From Mycolicibacter minnesotensis (lineage in GTDB: Bacteria > Actinomycetota > Actinomycetes > Mycobacteriales > Mycobacteriaceae), in assembly GCF_010731755.1 (NCBI RefSeq), contig NZ_AP022589.1:2604001-2668000 (forward strand): a DNA stretch of 64,000 bases, given 5' to 3'. Position numbers and translations under genes: made by a program. The notes below the pieces were generated by a model. That model had not been told where the DNA came from and searched no databases. It worked only from the letters and a program-made list of their open reading frames with translations. Below are positions 33,257 to 41,298 of this stretch, in pieces (within the stretch, counting starts at the first letter, position 1; each line of letters starts with the position of its first letter).

Positions 33257-34561
33257 ATGCACAGTGCACCGCAGCGAGCGCGGTCGATAGCCGTGGTCGG
33301 GAGCGGCATAGCCGGCCTGACGGCGGCCTACATCCTTTCCCGCCACAACCGGGTCACGCTCTATGAGGCCGACTCTCGATTGGGCGGTCATGCCCACACC
33401 CACCTGGTCGAGGCCGATGACGGCCATTCGCTCGCCGTCGACTCGGCCTTCTTGGTGTACAACGATCGGACGTACCCGACGCTGTGCCGGCTGTTCGGAG
33501 AACTCGGTGTGCACGGCACCGAGACCGAGATGTCCCTCTCGGTGCGCAACGACGCCACCGGCTTGGAATACGCCGGGGCACGTGGAATAGGAGGCCTGTT
33601 CGCTTCGCCGCGGACGCTGCATCCTCGCAACCTGCTGATGCTGGCCGAGATCCGACGCTTCCACGGCGCGGCCAGCGCCGTGCTGCAGAAATCGGACCCC
33701 GAAGACCTCGAGACGCTCGAAGCCTTCTTGCTGCGCCACGACTTCTCCGCCTACTTCAGAACCAACTTCATCGCGCCGTTGGTGGCGGCAGTGTGGTCCT
33801 GCCAAGCCAAGGACGCGCTGAGCTACCCCGCCCGCTACCTGTTCACGTTTCTTGAGCACCACGGCATGCTCACGGTGTTCGGATCCCCGAAATGGCGCAC
33901 CGTGACCGGCGGCTCGATCACCTACGTGCAACGCATCGCCGCGAACCTGGACGAGGTGCTGACCAATGCCGCCGTGCACTCGGTGCGCCGCGTATCCGAT
34001 GGCGTCCTGGTCGACGCGCGCGGATCGCAGCAGCGGCGTTTCGATGCAGCCGTGGTCGCTGTCCACCCCGATCAGGCCCTGCGCCTGCTCGATCGACCCA
34101 CGGCCCACGAACGTGCCGTGCTCGGGGACATGCCCTATTCGACCAACCACGCCCAACTGCACACCGACGAATCGATACTGCCCCGCCACCGGCGGGCCCG
34201 GGCGTCGTGGAACTACCGAGTCGCCCCGGACCGCCCGGGAGTGCTGGTCACCTACGACGTGAGCCGGCTGATGCGAATCGACTCCCGCCGACGCTTCCTG
34301 GTCACCCTGGGCGGGTCAGACCTGATCGACCCGCGCGCGGTGCTGTCCGAGATGACCTACCACCACCCGCTTTTCACTCAGGACTCCGTCGCAGCCCAGC
34401 GGCGGCTTCCCGAACTCGGAGATGACCGCATCGCATTTGCCGGCGCCCACCATGGCTGGGGCTTCCACGAAGACGGCGCGGTCTCCGGAGTGCGGGCGGC
34501 GTGGCGCCTGGGCGCGGACTGGACGCCAGCCACCGCCCGCGGTCAGGCGCGCGCATGCTGA
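33257..34561 (+). CDS. FAD-dependent oxidoreductase (Rv0449c-like)
   Basis: A 434-residue flavin amine-oxidase-like protein. The FAD motif is SIAVVGSGIAGLTAAYILSRHNRVTLYEA (from residue 10), with GGHAHTH following. The C-terminus has FAGAHHGWGFHEDGAVSGVRAAW, the second FAD contact. It is the relative of Rv0449c, which heads the SigK-linked gene set in M. tuberculosis. In many bacteria this flavoprotein, DUF1365 and a cyclopropane-synthase-like methyltransferase form a set acting on membrane fatty acids. The start is placed at the ATG following promoter C; its 3' end overlaps the DUF1365 gene by 7 bases. Confidence 0.88.
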   Translation: MHSAPQRARSIAVVGSGIAGLTAAYILSRHNRVTLYEADSRLGGHAHTHLVEADDGHSLAVDSAFLVYNDRTYPTLCRLFGELGVHGTETEMSLSVRNDATGLEYAGARGIGGLFASPRTLHPRNLLMLAEIRRFHGAASAVLQKSDPEDLETLEAFLLRHDFSAYFRTNFIAPLVAAVWSCQAKDALSYPARYLFTFLEHHGMLTVFGSPKWRTVTGGSITYVQRIAANLDEVLTNAAVHSVRRVSDGVLVDARGSQQRRFDAAVVAVHPDQALRLLDRPTAHERAVLGDMPYSTNHAQLHTDESILPRHRRARASWNYRVAPDRPGVLVTYDVSRLMRIDSRRRFLVTLGGSDLIDPRAVLSEMTYHHPLFTQDSVAAQRRLPELGDDRIAFAGAHHGWGFHEDGAVSGVRAAWRLGADWTPATARGQARAC

Positions 34562-35253
34562 CCCCCGCGATCTACCGCACCACTGTCACGCACCGCAGAA
34601 GGACTCCGGTGGTCCACCAATTCGCTTACCCCAGTTACAGCTGGTACGTCGACATCGATGAGCCGCCCCGGCTGCCCTGGTGGTTGAGACCGTTCGCCGT
34701 GTTCGACGCGAGTGATCACCTGGTGGGCAGCAGCGGTGACACCCTGCGCCAGCGCGTGGAGCGATTTCTTGCCCAACGCGGCGTTGCTGCACCCGCAGGC
34801 CGCATCTACGCCTTGCTGCAGGCGCGCGTTGCGGGCTACGTCTTCAACCCGATCAGTCTGTTCTGGTGCCACGACCGTGACGAGCAGCTGCAGCACGTGA
34901 TCGCCGAAGTGCACAACACCTACGGAGAACGCCACGCCTACCTGCTGCCGCCGGCCGAGACGCCGGTCGCGGTGGCCAAACAGTTCTATGTCTCGCCGTT
35001 CAATCCCGTTGACGGCCACTATCTGGTCCGGGCGCCGCGCCCCGGTGCGGACGTCGACGTCAGCATCGCGTTGTTCCGTGCCGAAGAGCAGGTGTTCGAC
35101 GCGACGATGCGCGGCATCGGATACCCGGCCACCGACCGCCGCGTCGCCCGCATGCAACTCATCGCTCCGTTGGCACCGCTGGTGGTCGCGGCGCGTATTC
35201 GCTTGCAGGGCATCACGTTGTGGTTGCGACGCGTTCCGGTGGTGAAGAGATGA
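34555..35253 (+). CDS. DUF1365 domain protein (Rv0448c-like)
   Basis: A 232-residue DUF1365 protein. It begins MLTPAIYRTTVTHRRRTPVVHQFAYPSY and contains VFNPISLFWCHD, AEVHNTYGERHAYLL and KQFYVSPFNPVDGHYLV, the family's conserved stretches. Function unknown; it always travels with the flavoprotein before it and the methyltransferase after it, implying a shared lipid-modifying pathway. Its start overlaps the upstream stop and its stop overlaps the ufaA1 start (ATGA). Confidence 0.88.
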   Translation: MLTPAIYRTTVTHRRRTPVVHQFAYPSYSWYVDIDEPPRLPWWLRPFAVFDASDHLVGSSGDTLRQRVERFLAQRGVAAPAGRIYALLQARVAGYVFNPISLFWCHDRDEQLQHVIAEVHNTYGERHAYLLPPAETPVAVAKQFYVSPFNPVDGHYLVRAPRPGADVDVSIALFRAEEQVFDATMRGIGYPATDRRVARMQLIAPLAPLVVAARIRLQGITLWLRRVPVVKR

Positions 35254-36524
35254 GTACCGCATCAGACCTGCGTCCGGCGGTACTGGTCGATCCGAACCGG
35301 TGGCCGCAGCTTGCGCACGTCCCCTCGGGTCCGCTGGCGGGCGCATCCGCTGCCGTGGTGCACGCGTTGTTGCGGCGCACCGCGGGGCGTCTGCCGGTCC
35401 GACTGGTCTATCCCGGGGGCGAAAGCTACGGCGCGCGCGACCCCCACGCCCCGGAGCTGGTGATCCGCGATCCGGATCGCATGGCCCGACGCATCGGACG
35501 GTCCGGATTGATCGGCTTCGGCGAGGCGTACATGGCCGGGGAGTGGGATTCACCGGACGTGGTGGCGCTGCTCAGCGTCTTGGCCGGCTCGATGGGCGAG
35601 CTGGTCCCCGCGGTCCTGCAGCGGTTGCGTCCTTTAGTGCTGGCGCGGCAACCACGGTCACGCAATACCGTCACGCGTGCGCGCCGCAACGTATCGGCAC
35701 ATTACGACCTGTCCAACGAGCTGTTCGCGCTCTTCCTCGATGAGACCATGACGTACTCCAGCGCGCTGTTCGACCAGCTTCCCGGATCCTGGGAAAACCT
35801 CGCGCAGGCGCAGCACCGCAAGATCGATCGCCTGCTGGACATGGCCGCCGTCGGTCCCCGAACTCGGGTCCTCGAAATCGGCACGGGCTGGGGCGAGCTC
35901 TGCCTGCGCGCAGCGGCCCGTGGCGCATCCGTGCGTTCCCTCACGCTGTCGCGGGAGCAGGAGTTGCTCGCCCGGCAGCGGGTGGCCGCCGCGGGCCTCG
36001 CCGATCGGGTCGAGATCGAGCTGCGCGACTACCGCGAAGTCACCGGCAGCTACGACGCCGTGGTCTCGGTGGAGATGATCGAGGCGGTCGGCTATCGCGA
36101 CTGGCCAGGGTACTTCCGGACACTGGAACGCCTGACCGCGCCAGGCGGCCGGGTGGCGATTCAGGCGATCACGATGCCGCATGACCGGATGATGGCCAGT
36201 CGAAACACGCTGACCTGGATCCAGAAATACATCTTCCCCGGCGGCATGCTGCCCTCCACCCAGGCGATCATGGACATCACGGGATATCACACCGGCCTGC
36301 GTACGGTCGACATGCGGTCGCTGGGCCCGCACTATGCCGACACGCTGCAGCTGTGGCGGGAACGCTTCCAGCGCAACAGTGCCGCGGTCGCGGCCTTGGG
36401 CTTCGACGAAGTGTTCTCCCGGATGTGGAATCTCTACCTGGCCTATTCCGAAGCGGGCTTCCGCTCGGGATACCTGGATGTCTACCAATGGACGTTCGCC
36501 GCATCGGACCAACGGCAGCAGTGA
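35250..36524 (+). CDS. ufaA1: Cyclopropane-fatty-acid-synthase-like methyltransferase UfaA1
   Basis: A 424-residue SAM-dependent enzyme of the cyclopropane fatty acid synthase family. It has RNVSAHYDLSNELFALFLDETMTYSSALF, the SAM loop VLEIGTGWGE (207-216) and FPGGMLPS in the acyl-binding region. M. tuberculosis Rv0447c (ufaA1) has nearly the same length and context; it has been linked to methyl-branched (tuberculostearic-type) fatty acid formation. It is coupled to DUF1365 by an ATGA overlap. The sigK frame opens shortly downstream. Confidence 0.9.
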   Translation: MSTASDLRPAVLVDPNRWPQLAHVPSGPLAGASAAVVHALLRRTAGRLPVRLVYPGGESYGARDPHAPELVIRDPDRMARRIGRSGLIGFGEAYMAGEWDSPDVVALLSVLAGSMGELVPAVLQRLRPLVLARQPRSRNTVTRARRNVSAHYDLSNELFALFLDETMTYSSALFDQLPGSWENLAQAQHRKIDRLLDMAAVGPRTRVLEIGTGWGELCLRAAARGASVRSLTLSREQELLARQRVAAAGLADRVEIELRDYREVTGSYDAVVSVEMIEAVGYRDWPGYFRTLERLTAPGGRVAIQAITMPHDRMMASRNTLTWIQKYIFPGGMLPSTQAIMDITGYHTGLRTVDMRSLGPHYADTLQLWRERFQRNSAAVAALGFDEVFSRMWNLYLAYSEAGFRSGYLDVYQWTFAASDQRQQ

Positions 36525-36601
36525 GGCGATGTCGATGCCTGCAGTCTCCGAACCCCTCGATGAATGGTTCCCAACCGCCCCACCTGGGACAGCGGGGCGG
36601 C

Positions 36602-36607
36602 TAGGCT
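36602..36607 (+). promoter_or_regulatory. Possible -10 element before sigK
   Basis: TAGGCT matches TANNNT and ends 8 bases before the sigK ATG at 36616, a spacing that would give a leaderless sigK transcript in addition to read-through from promoter C. No clear -35 is seen. Confidence 0.3.
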
Positions 36608-36615
36608 GTCGTCCG

Positions 36616-37176
36616 ATGAACCAGATCGCGGATGCCTCCGAGCTGGATGCGGTACTCCACCGGGTGGCGGGGGGAAGTCTCGCCGACTTCGCGACGCTCT
36701 ATGACCGCACTTCCTCGCGCGTGTACGGCTTGGTGCTGCGGGTATTGCGTGACACCGGCTACAGCGAAGAGACCACACAAGAGGTCTACCTGGAGGTGTG
36801 GCGCAACGCCGGCAAATATGACCCGGCCAAGGGGTCCGCGCTTGCGTGGCTGCTGGCCATGGCGCACCGCCGCGCCGTGGACCGCGTTCGCGCCGAACAC
36901 GCTGCCGGACTGCGGGAATCACGCTACGGCGCCGCCAGCGCCGAACCGGCCGCCGACGTTGTGGTCGATGCGGTCATCGTCGGCGACGAACAGCAGCGCG
37001 TCGTCGAGTGCCTAGGTGGTCTGCCCGAGAAGCATCGAGAGTGCGTCGAGCTGACCTACTACACCGGCTTGACCTATCGCGAGGTTTCGGAACGGCTTTC
37101 GGTTGCCACCTCCACGATCAAAACGCGGATGCAAGACGCATTGCGCCGCCTGCGTGAATGTTTGGGCATGTCATGA
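36616..37176 (+). CDS. sigK: ECF RNA polymerase sigma factor SigK
   Basis: A 186-residue ECF sigma factor. Region 2 includes VYGLVLRVLRDTGYSEETTQEVYLEVWRNAGKYD and LAWLLAMAHRRAVDRVR. Region 4 includes LPEKHRECVELTYYTGLTYREVSERLSVATSTIKTRMQDALRRLRECL. Sequence, length (187 residues in M. tuberculosis) and gene order identify SigK (Rv0445c), which controls the antigens MPT70/MPT83 there. RskA follows with a 4-base overlap. The frame is open further upstream (ATGs at 36529 and 36535), but 36616 gives the family length. Confidence 0.95.
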   Translation: MNQIADASELDAVLHRVAGGSLADFATLYDRTSSRVYGLVLRVLRDTGYSEETTQEVYLEVWRNAGKYDPAKGSALAWLLAMAHRRAVDRVRAEHAAGLRESRYGAASAEPAADVVVDAVIVGDEQQRVVECLGGLPEKHRECVELTYYTGLTYREVSERLSVATSTIKTRMQDALRRLRECLGMS

Positions 37177-37868
37177 CCGAGCCGCACAGCTTCGAGCTGC
37201 TCGCACTGGCGACGCCGTATGCGCTCGACGCCGTCTCCGACACCGAGCGGCGCGAGATCGAGCGAGGGGTCGCCGACGCCCCGACGGCTATCGCGCAGGC
37301 CTTCGGTGCCGAGGTGTCGGCGGTGCAGGAGACGATGGCGGCCATCGCGGAGACCACCGCGGCGCAACCCTCGTCGGCGCTGCGTGAGTCGATTCTGAGC
37401 CGAGCCGCGAAACTGTCCGCCACCCGTTCTCGATGGCGAACCGCGGCCATCGCCGCGGCGGCCGCGATCGTGGTGGGACTGGCGTCGTTCGGGGTCGGAA
37501 GCCAACTCAGACCCACTGTCACACAGTCGGTCTCGGACCGCGTGCTCGCGGCGCCCGACGTAGAGAGCGTGTCGACACCGCTGGCCACCGGTACTGCAAC
37601 GGTGCTGTTCTCCAGGGAACGCAGTGCCGGCGTCCTGGTGATGAACAATGTGCCGCCGCCCGAACCGGGCACGGTCTACCAGATGTGGCTGCTGAGCCCC
37701 CGCGGAGCGACGCTGGCCGGCACCATGGACGCCGCCGCCGTGTCACCGTCGACCACCGCGGAGATTCCTGCCCTCGGGGACTCGACGGCGCTCGGTTTCA
37801 CCGTCGAGCCGGATCCGGGGTCGCGTCAGCCCACCGGACAGATGATCGTCGAGATACCACTGCGCTGA
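37173..37868 (+). CDS. rskA: Anti-sigma-K factor RskA
   Basis: A 231-residue type I membrane protein. The N-terminal anti-sigma domain (SFELLALATPYALDAVSDTERREIERGV) lies in the cytoplasm, one membrane helix follows (about 88-110, TAAIAAAAAIVVGLASFGVG), and an extracellular domain with VYQMWLLSPRG and LGFTVEPDPGSRQPTGQM is typical of RskA. In M. tuberculosis RskA holds SigK inactive and is released by regulated proteolysis. Its ATG overlaps the sigK stop; an upstream in-frame ATG at 37158 is less likely. Confidence 0.95.
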   Translation: MTEPHSFELLALATPYALDAVSDTERREIERGVADAPTAIAQAFGAEVSAVQETMAAIAETTAAQPSSALRESILSRAAKLSATRSRWRTAAIAAAAAIVVGLASFGVGSQLRPTVTQSVSDRVLAAPDVESVSTPLATGTATVLFSRERSAGVLVMNNVPPPEPGTVYQMWLLSPRGATLAGTMDAAAVSPSTTAEIPALGDSTALGFTVEPDPGSRQPTGQMIVEIPLR

Positions 37869-37883
37869 GACGAGGTCGGGGCG

Positions 37884-38846
37884 ATGAATCTGGGGTCGAT
37901 AGTCGATTCAGTGCTAGACCGTGCCGTTGTTCCCGGCTACAGCCGCCTCGGGTACCGGATTCGGGAGCACGCGTGGTCCGGTGATCCGGCGCCGCAGGCA
38001 CTGCGCGGCAAGACCGCGATGGTGACCGGCGCCAACAGCGGCATCGGCAAGGCGATCGCCGATGGACTGGCGGCACTGGGTGCCACGGTCGTGATGGTCA
38101 GCCGAAACCTCGAGCGCATCGAAGGCGCCCGAGCCGAGCTGGCCGCCGAGCACCCGGATGCCGACCTGCGCGCAGCGGTCTGCGATGTGGCCGACCTTTC
38201 CGACGTGCGACGATTCGTCACCGAGCTCGGCGCTCGGCTGCCCAGCCTCGACGTGGTGATCCACAACGCCGGCCTGCTGCCGGAGGCACGGGCCGAGACC
38301 GCCGACGGACACGAGATCACCCTGGCCACGCATGTGCTGGGTCCGGTGCTGATGACCGAACTGCTGATCCCCACCCTGGCCGCATCCCCCGACCCGCGGG
38401 TCATCCTGATGTCCTCGGGCGGCATGTACACCCAGGCGTTGCCCGTCGACGACCCCGAGTACCGGGTTGGTCCGTACCGCGGTGCAACCGCCTACGCCCG
38501 CACCAAACGGATACAGGTGGCGCTGACCCCGCTGCTGGCCGAGCGCTGGAAGCCAGACGGGATTTCGGTGTACTGCATGCACCCGGGTTGGTCAGACACG
38601 CCAGGTGTGGTGACGTCGCTGCCGACTTTCCGGAAACTCACCAAACCGCTGTTGCGCACCGCTGAGCAAGGGGCGGACACCGCCATCTGGCTGGCCGCAA
38701 CCCAGCCCGCGCCGCCCACCGGCCAGTTCTGGCACGACCGGCGTCAGCGCCCCGAGCACTATCTGCCGTTCACCCGAGAAAGCAATGCTGACCGGGCACG
38801 TGTCTGGGCCTACTGCGCGCAGGCCATCGGACTGCCCGACAGCTGA
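37884..38846 (+). CDS. SDR family NAD(P)-dependent oxidoreductase
   Basis: A 320-residue classical-type short-chain dehydrogenase. TGANSGIGKAIADGLAALGA binds the cofactor (from about 48), VIHNAGLLPEA is the NAG motif, and LMSSGGMY ... YARTKR supplies Ser and Tyr-x3-Lys. Substrate unknown; relatives include light-dependent protochlorophyllide-reductase-like and retinol-dehydrogenase-like SDRs. It starts 15 bases after rskA on the same strand and may be part of the SigK transcript. Confidence 0.85.
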   Translation: MNLGSIVDSVLDRAVVPGYSRLGYRIREHAWSGDPAPQALRGKTAMVTGANSGIGKAIADGLAALGATVVMVSRNLERIEGARAELAAEHPDADLRAAVCDVADLSDVRRFVTELGARLPSLDVVIHNAGLLPEARAETADGHEITLATHVLGPVLMTELLIPTLAASPDPRVILMSSGGMYTQALPVDDPEYRVGPYRGATAYARTKRIQVALTPLLAERWKPDGISVYCMHPGWSDTPGVVTSLPTFRKLTKPLLRTAEQGADTAIWLAATQPAPPTGQFWHDRRQRPEHYLPFTRESNADRARVWAYCAQAIGLPDS

Positions 38847-38869
38847 GGGGCCCGGGGCGCCGCCGACTG

Positions 38870-40402
38870 TCAGCCGTATTGCTTCCGCAGCTGCGGCTTG
38901 ACCACCTTGCCGCTGGCATTGCGCGGCAAGTCGTCCACCACCACCAGCTCCTTCGGGTGCTTATAGCGGGCCAGGCGCTCATTGAGGAAGGGCTCGAGGG
39001 CTTCCAGCGTGAGCGTCGCCGCATCGGTGGAGACTGCGGCGATGATCGCCACCGGCACCTCGCCCCACTTGTCATGGGCGCGCCCGATCACGGCCGCCTC
39101 CCGAATCAACGGATGCTCGAAAAGCGCGTTCTCCACTTCGGCGCAGTAGATGTTCTCCCCACCGGAGATGATCATGTCTTTCTTGCGGTCGACGACGTAG
39201 ACGAATCCCTCGTCGTCGACGCGAACCAGATCGCCGGAGTGGAACCAGCCCCCGGCGAACGCCTCGGCAGTGGCTTCCGGCTTGTTCCAGTAGCCCTGCA
39301 TCATGGTCGGTCCGCGGTAGACGATCTCACCGATCTCGCCGGGCGCCACATCGTTCATCTGCTCGTCGACGACCCGGGCGGCGATCGTCGGGATCACCTT
39401 GCCCACCGAACCCAGCTTGCGGATCGCGTCCGCGCCGTTGAGCACGCAGGTGATCGGCGACATCTCGGTCTGGCCGAACACGGCAACGTTGAGTGCGTTC
39501 GGGAAGGTCTCGGCCATGGCGCGCAGCACGGTGTCCGACGCGGGTGCCGCGCCCCAGCTGATGACCTCGAGCGCCAGGTCGCGCTGCGACACAGTCGGAT
39601 CCGCGCAGATGACCTGCCACTGTGCAGGAACCAGGAACACCGAGGTGGCCCGCTCACGCTCCCAGGCGTCCAGGGTGTCGGTGGCGTTGAATGCCCCGAG
39701 CGGGTGGATCACCGTCTTGGTGCCGACCATGAGATTGGGCGCGATGCTGCCCAGGCCGGCGATGTGGAACATCGGCGCCGCGCAGAAGTACACACTGTCC
39801 GGGCTGATCTGCAGTGCCTGGATACACGTCAGCGACTGAGCCAGCAGATTCGAGTGAGACAGGATGGCGCCCTTGGGGCTTCCCGTGGTTCCCGACGTGT
39901 ACATGATCAGTGCCGGGGTGTCTTCGGGAACGTCGGCGTCGGGATGCGGGTCGCCGGTCTCGGTGATCAGTGACTCGTAGTCGTCACCGAGCACCACGGC
40001 GACATCCAGTCCGGTGGTGTTCTTGCGGACGGCCTGGATGAGCGGCGCGAGCAGCTCGTCGGTGATCACGCCTTTGGCGCCGCTGTCGGAGACGATGTAG
40101 CTGATCTCGGGGTCGGTCAGACGGAAGTTGACCGGAACCGCGATGGCACCCAAGGCGTTGATCGCCAAGGTCGCCTCGACGTACTCGGTGTGGTTGAGCA
40201 TCACGATCAGAACGCGGTCACCGAAGGAGATACCGCGCCGGAACAGCGCCCCGGCCAGCCGTTGCGAGCGATCGTGCAGTTGCTGCCAGGTGGTGTCGTT
40301 GCCGCGACAGCGGAAGGCGACGTCGTCGGGACGCATCTCGGCGTGGTTCGCCACCTGGTTCATCCAGTGATTGCGGCGAGACCGCAGCGGCTGCGCGGTC
40401 AT
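38870..40402 (-). CDS. fadD5: Fatty-acid--CoA ligase, FadD5-like
   Basis: A 510-residue acyl-activating enzyme of the ANL superfamily: P-loop IMYTSGTTGSPKG (about 167-179), then FGQTEMS, GWFHSGDLV and the catalytic lysine region PRNASGKVVKPQL near the C-terminus. By recall the closest M. tuberculosis protein is FadD5 (Rv0166). It forms an acyl-CoA from a fatty or sterol-derived acid with ATP. Its ATG overlaps the stop of the enoyl-CoA hydratase gene, so the two form an operon probably controlled by the divergent TetR gene. It converges on the SDR gene. Confidence 0.85.
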   Translation of the reverse strand: MTAQPLRSRRNHWMNQVANHAEMRPDDVAFRCRGNDTTWQQLHDRSQRLAGALFRRGISFGDRVLIVMLNHTEYVEATLAINALGAIAVPVNFRLTDPEISYIVSDSGAKGVITDELLAPLIQAVRKNTTGLDVAVVLGDDYESLITETGDPHPDADVPEDTPALIMYTSGTTGSPKGAILSHSNLLAQSLTCIQALQISPDSVYFCAAPMFHIAGLGSIAPNLMVGTKTVIHPLGAFNATDTLDAWERERATSVFLVPAQWQVICADPTVSQRDLALEVISWGAAPASDTVLRAMAETFPNALNVAVFGQTEMSPITCVLNGADAIRKLGSVGKVIPTIAARVVDEQMNDVAPGEIGEIVYRGPTMMQGYWNKPEATAEAFAGGWFHSGDLVRVDDEGFVYVVDRKKDMIISGGENIYCAEVENALFEHPLIREAAVIGRAHDKWGEVPVAIIAAVSTDAATLTLEALEPFLNERLARYKHPKELVVVDDLPRNASGKVVKPQLRKQYG

Positions 40403-41193
40403 TCGCCGAACACCGCCTGACGCTTCTGCAGCATCGCCGCGGCGCCCTCGAAGAAGTCGGCGGAACCCAGCAACTCGACCTGACCGGCCTTCTCCCGAGC
40501 CAGGGCGGCATCGAGCGACGCGAGGTTGGTGGCGTTGAGCGCGCGCTTGGTCAGTTCGATGGCGCGGCGCGGCCCGTGGGCCAACTTCTGGGCAGCCGCG
40601 TCGACCCGGGCGTCCAGTTCCGCCTCGCTCAGGACGGCGTTGATCAGGCCGGCGTCTCGGGCGGCGGTCGCCGGCAGGCGCTCGCCCAGCAGCGCCATCT
40701 CATTGGCCACGGCCCGGCCGGCGGCAGCGGCGACCAGGGCCGTGGTGCCACCGTCGGGCATCAAGCCGATGTTGGTGAACGACAGCAGGAAGTAGGCGCT
40801 CTCGGCGGCGTAGATCAGGTCTGCGGCCAGGGCCAGACCCACCCCGACACCGGCGGCCGGACCGTTGATCCGCGCGATCACCGGAACCGGGCTCTCGGCC
40901 ACCGAGGTGACCAGCCGGGAGGCGCAGTTCATCACTTCCTCGGGGCTGACGCCGCCGGCGGTGGCCGACAGGTCGGCGCCGGTGCAGAAAGCCTTCCCCT
41001 CGCCGGTGATGACGATGGCCCGTACGCCGGGGTCATCGGCCGCGCCGGCGAAGACGTCACCGAGGCCGGCCATGGTGGCGTAGTCGATCGCGTTGAGCCG
41101 GGCGGGGTTGGTGATCGTCACCCGCAGCACCCGGCCGTCGCGCGTCGCGGTGAGTTTGGCGGAGCTGGCGTTCTCGGACACGGTCAGACCCAC
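40399..41193 (-). CDS. Enoyl-CoA hydratase/isomerase family protein
   Basis: A 264-residue crotonase-fold protein: ITNPARLNAIDYATM, GKAFCTGADLSA (oxyanion-hole strand), VIARINGPAAGVGVGLALAADLIYA and SFTNIGLMPDGGTT, the standard family landmarks. The Glu expected at the hydratase position in IGLxPDGG is Asp, as in several family members. It acts in beta-oxidation of a still undefined acyl-CoA. It is first in the minus-strand operon with the FadD5-like gene. Confidence 0.87.
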   Translation of the reverse strand: MGLTVSENASSAKLTATRDGRVLRVTITNPARLNAIDYATMAGLGDVFAGAADDPGVRAIVITGEGKAFCTGADLSATAGGVSPEEVMNCASRLVTSVAESPVPVIARINGPAAGVGVGLALAADLIYAAESAYFLLSFTNIGLMPDGGTTALVAAAAGRAVANEMALLGERLPATAARDAGLINAVLSEAELDARVDAAAQKLAHGPRRAIELTKRALNATNLASLDAALAREKAGQVELLGSADFFEGAAAMLQKRQAVFGE

Positions 41194-41241
41194 CCTTCGA
41201 TGAACCGGGATTGCAGCACGTCACTTCCTCCGTGGATGAAA

Positions 41242-41265
41242 ATGTAAATTGTGGTTAACGTATGG
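41242..41265. promoter_or_regulatory. AT-rich divergent promoter region
   Basis: ATGTAAATTGTGGTTAACGTAT lies between the hydratase and TetR genes. It contains GTTAAC and a weak dyad GTnAA-N6-TTnAC. It is the only AT-rich segment in the 105-base gap and is a probable promoter/operator. Confidence 0.35.
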
Positions 41266-41298
41266 GCGTCGGGTCCAACAGTCAACACGGGGGTGAAA

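Noticed and set aside
36541..36560. CTCCGAAC before sigK as a fourth SigK-type promoter
   Set aside because: The -10-like part matches, but at the required 19-base offset there is no CCCGACC, and the spacing to the next ATG is one base short.
41242..41265. KstR or KstR2 operator controlling the FadD5-like operon
   Set aside because: The sequence does not fit the TnnAACnnGTTnnA or AnCAAGnnCTTGnT consensus as I recall them; the adjacent TetR is the simpler candidate.
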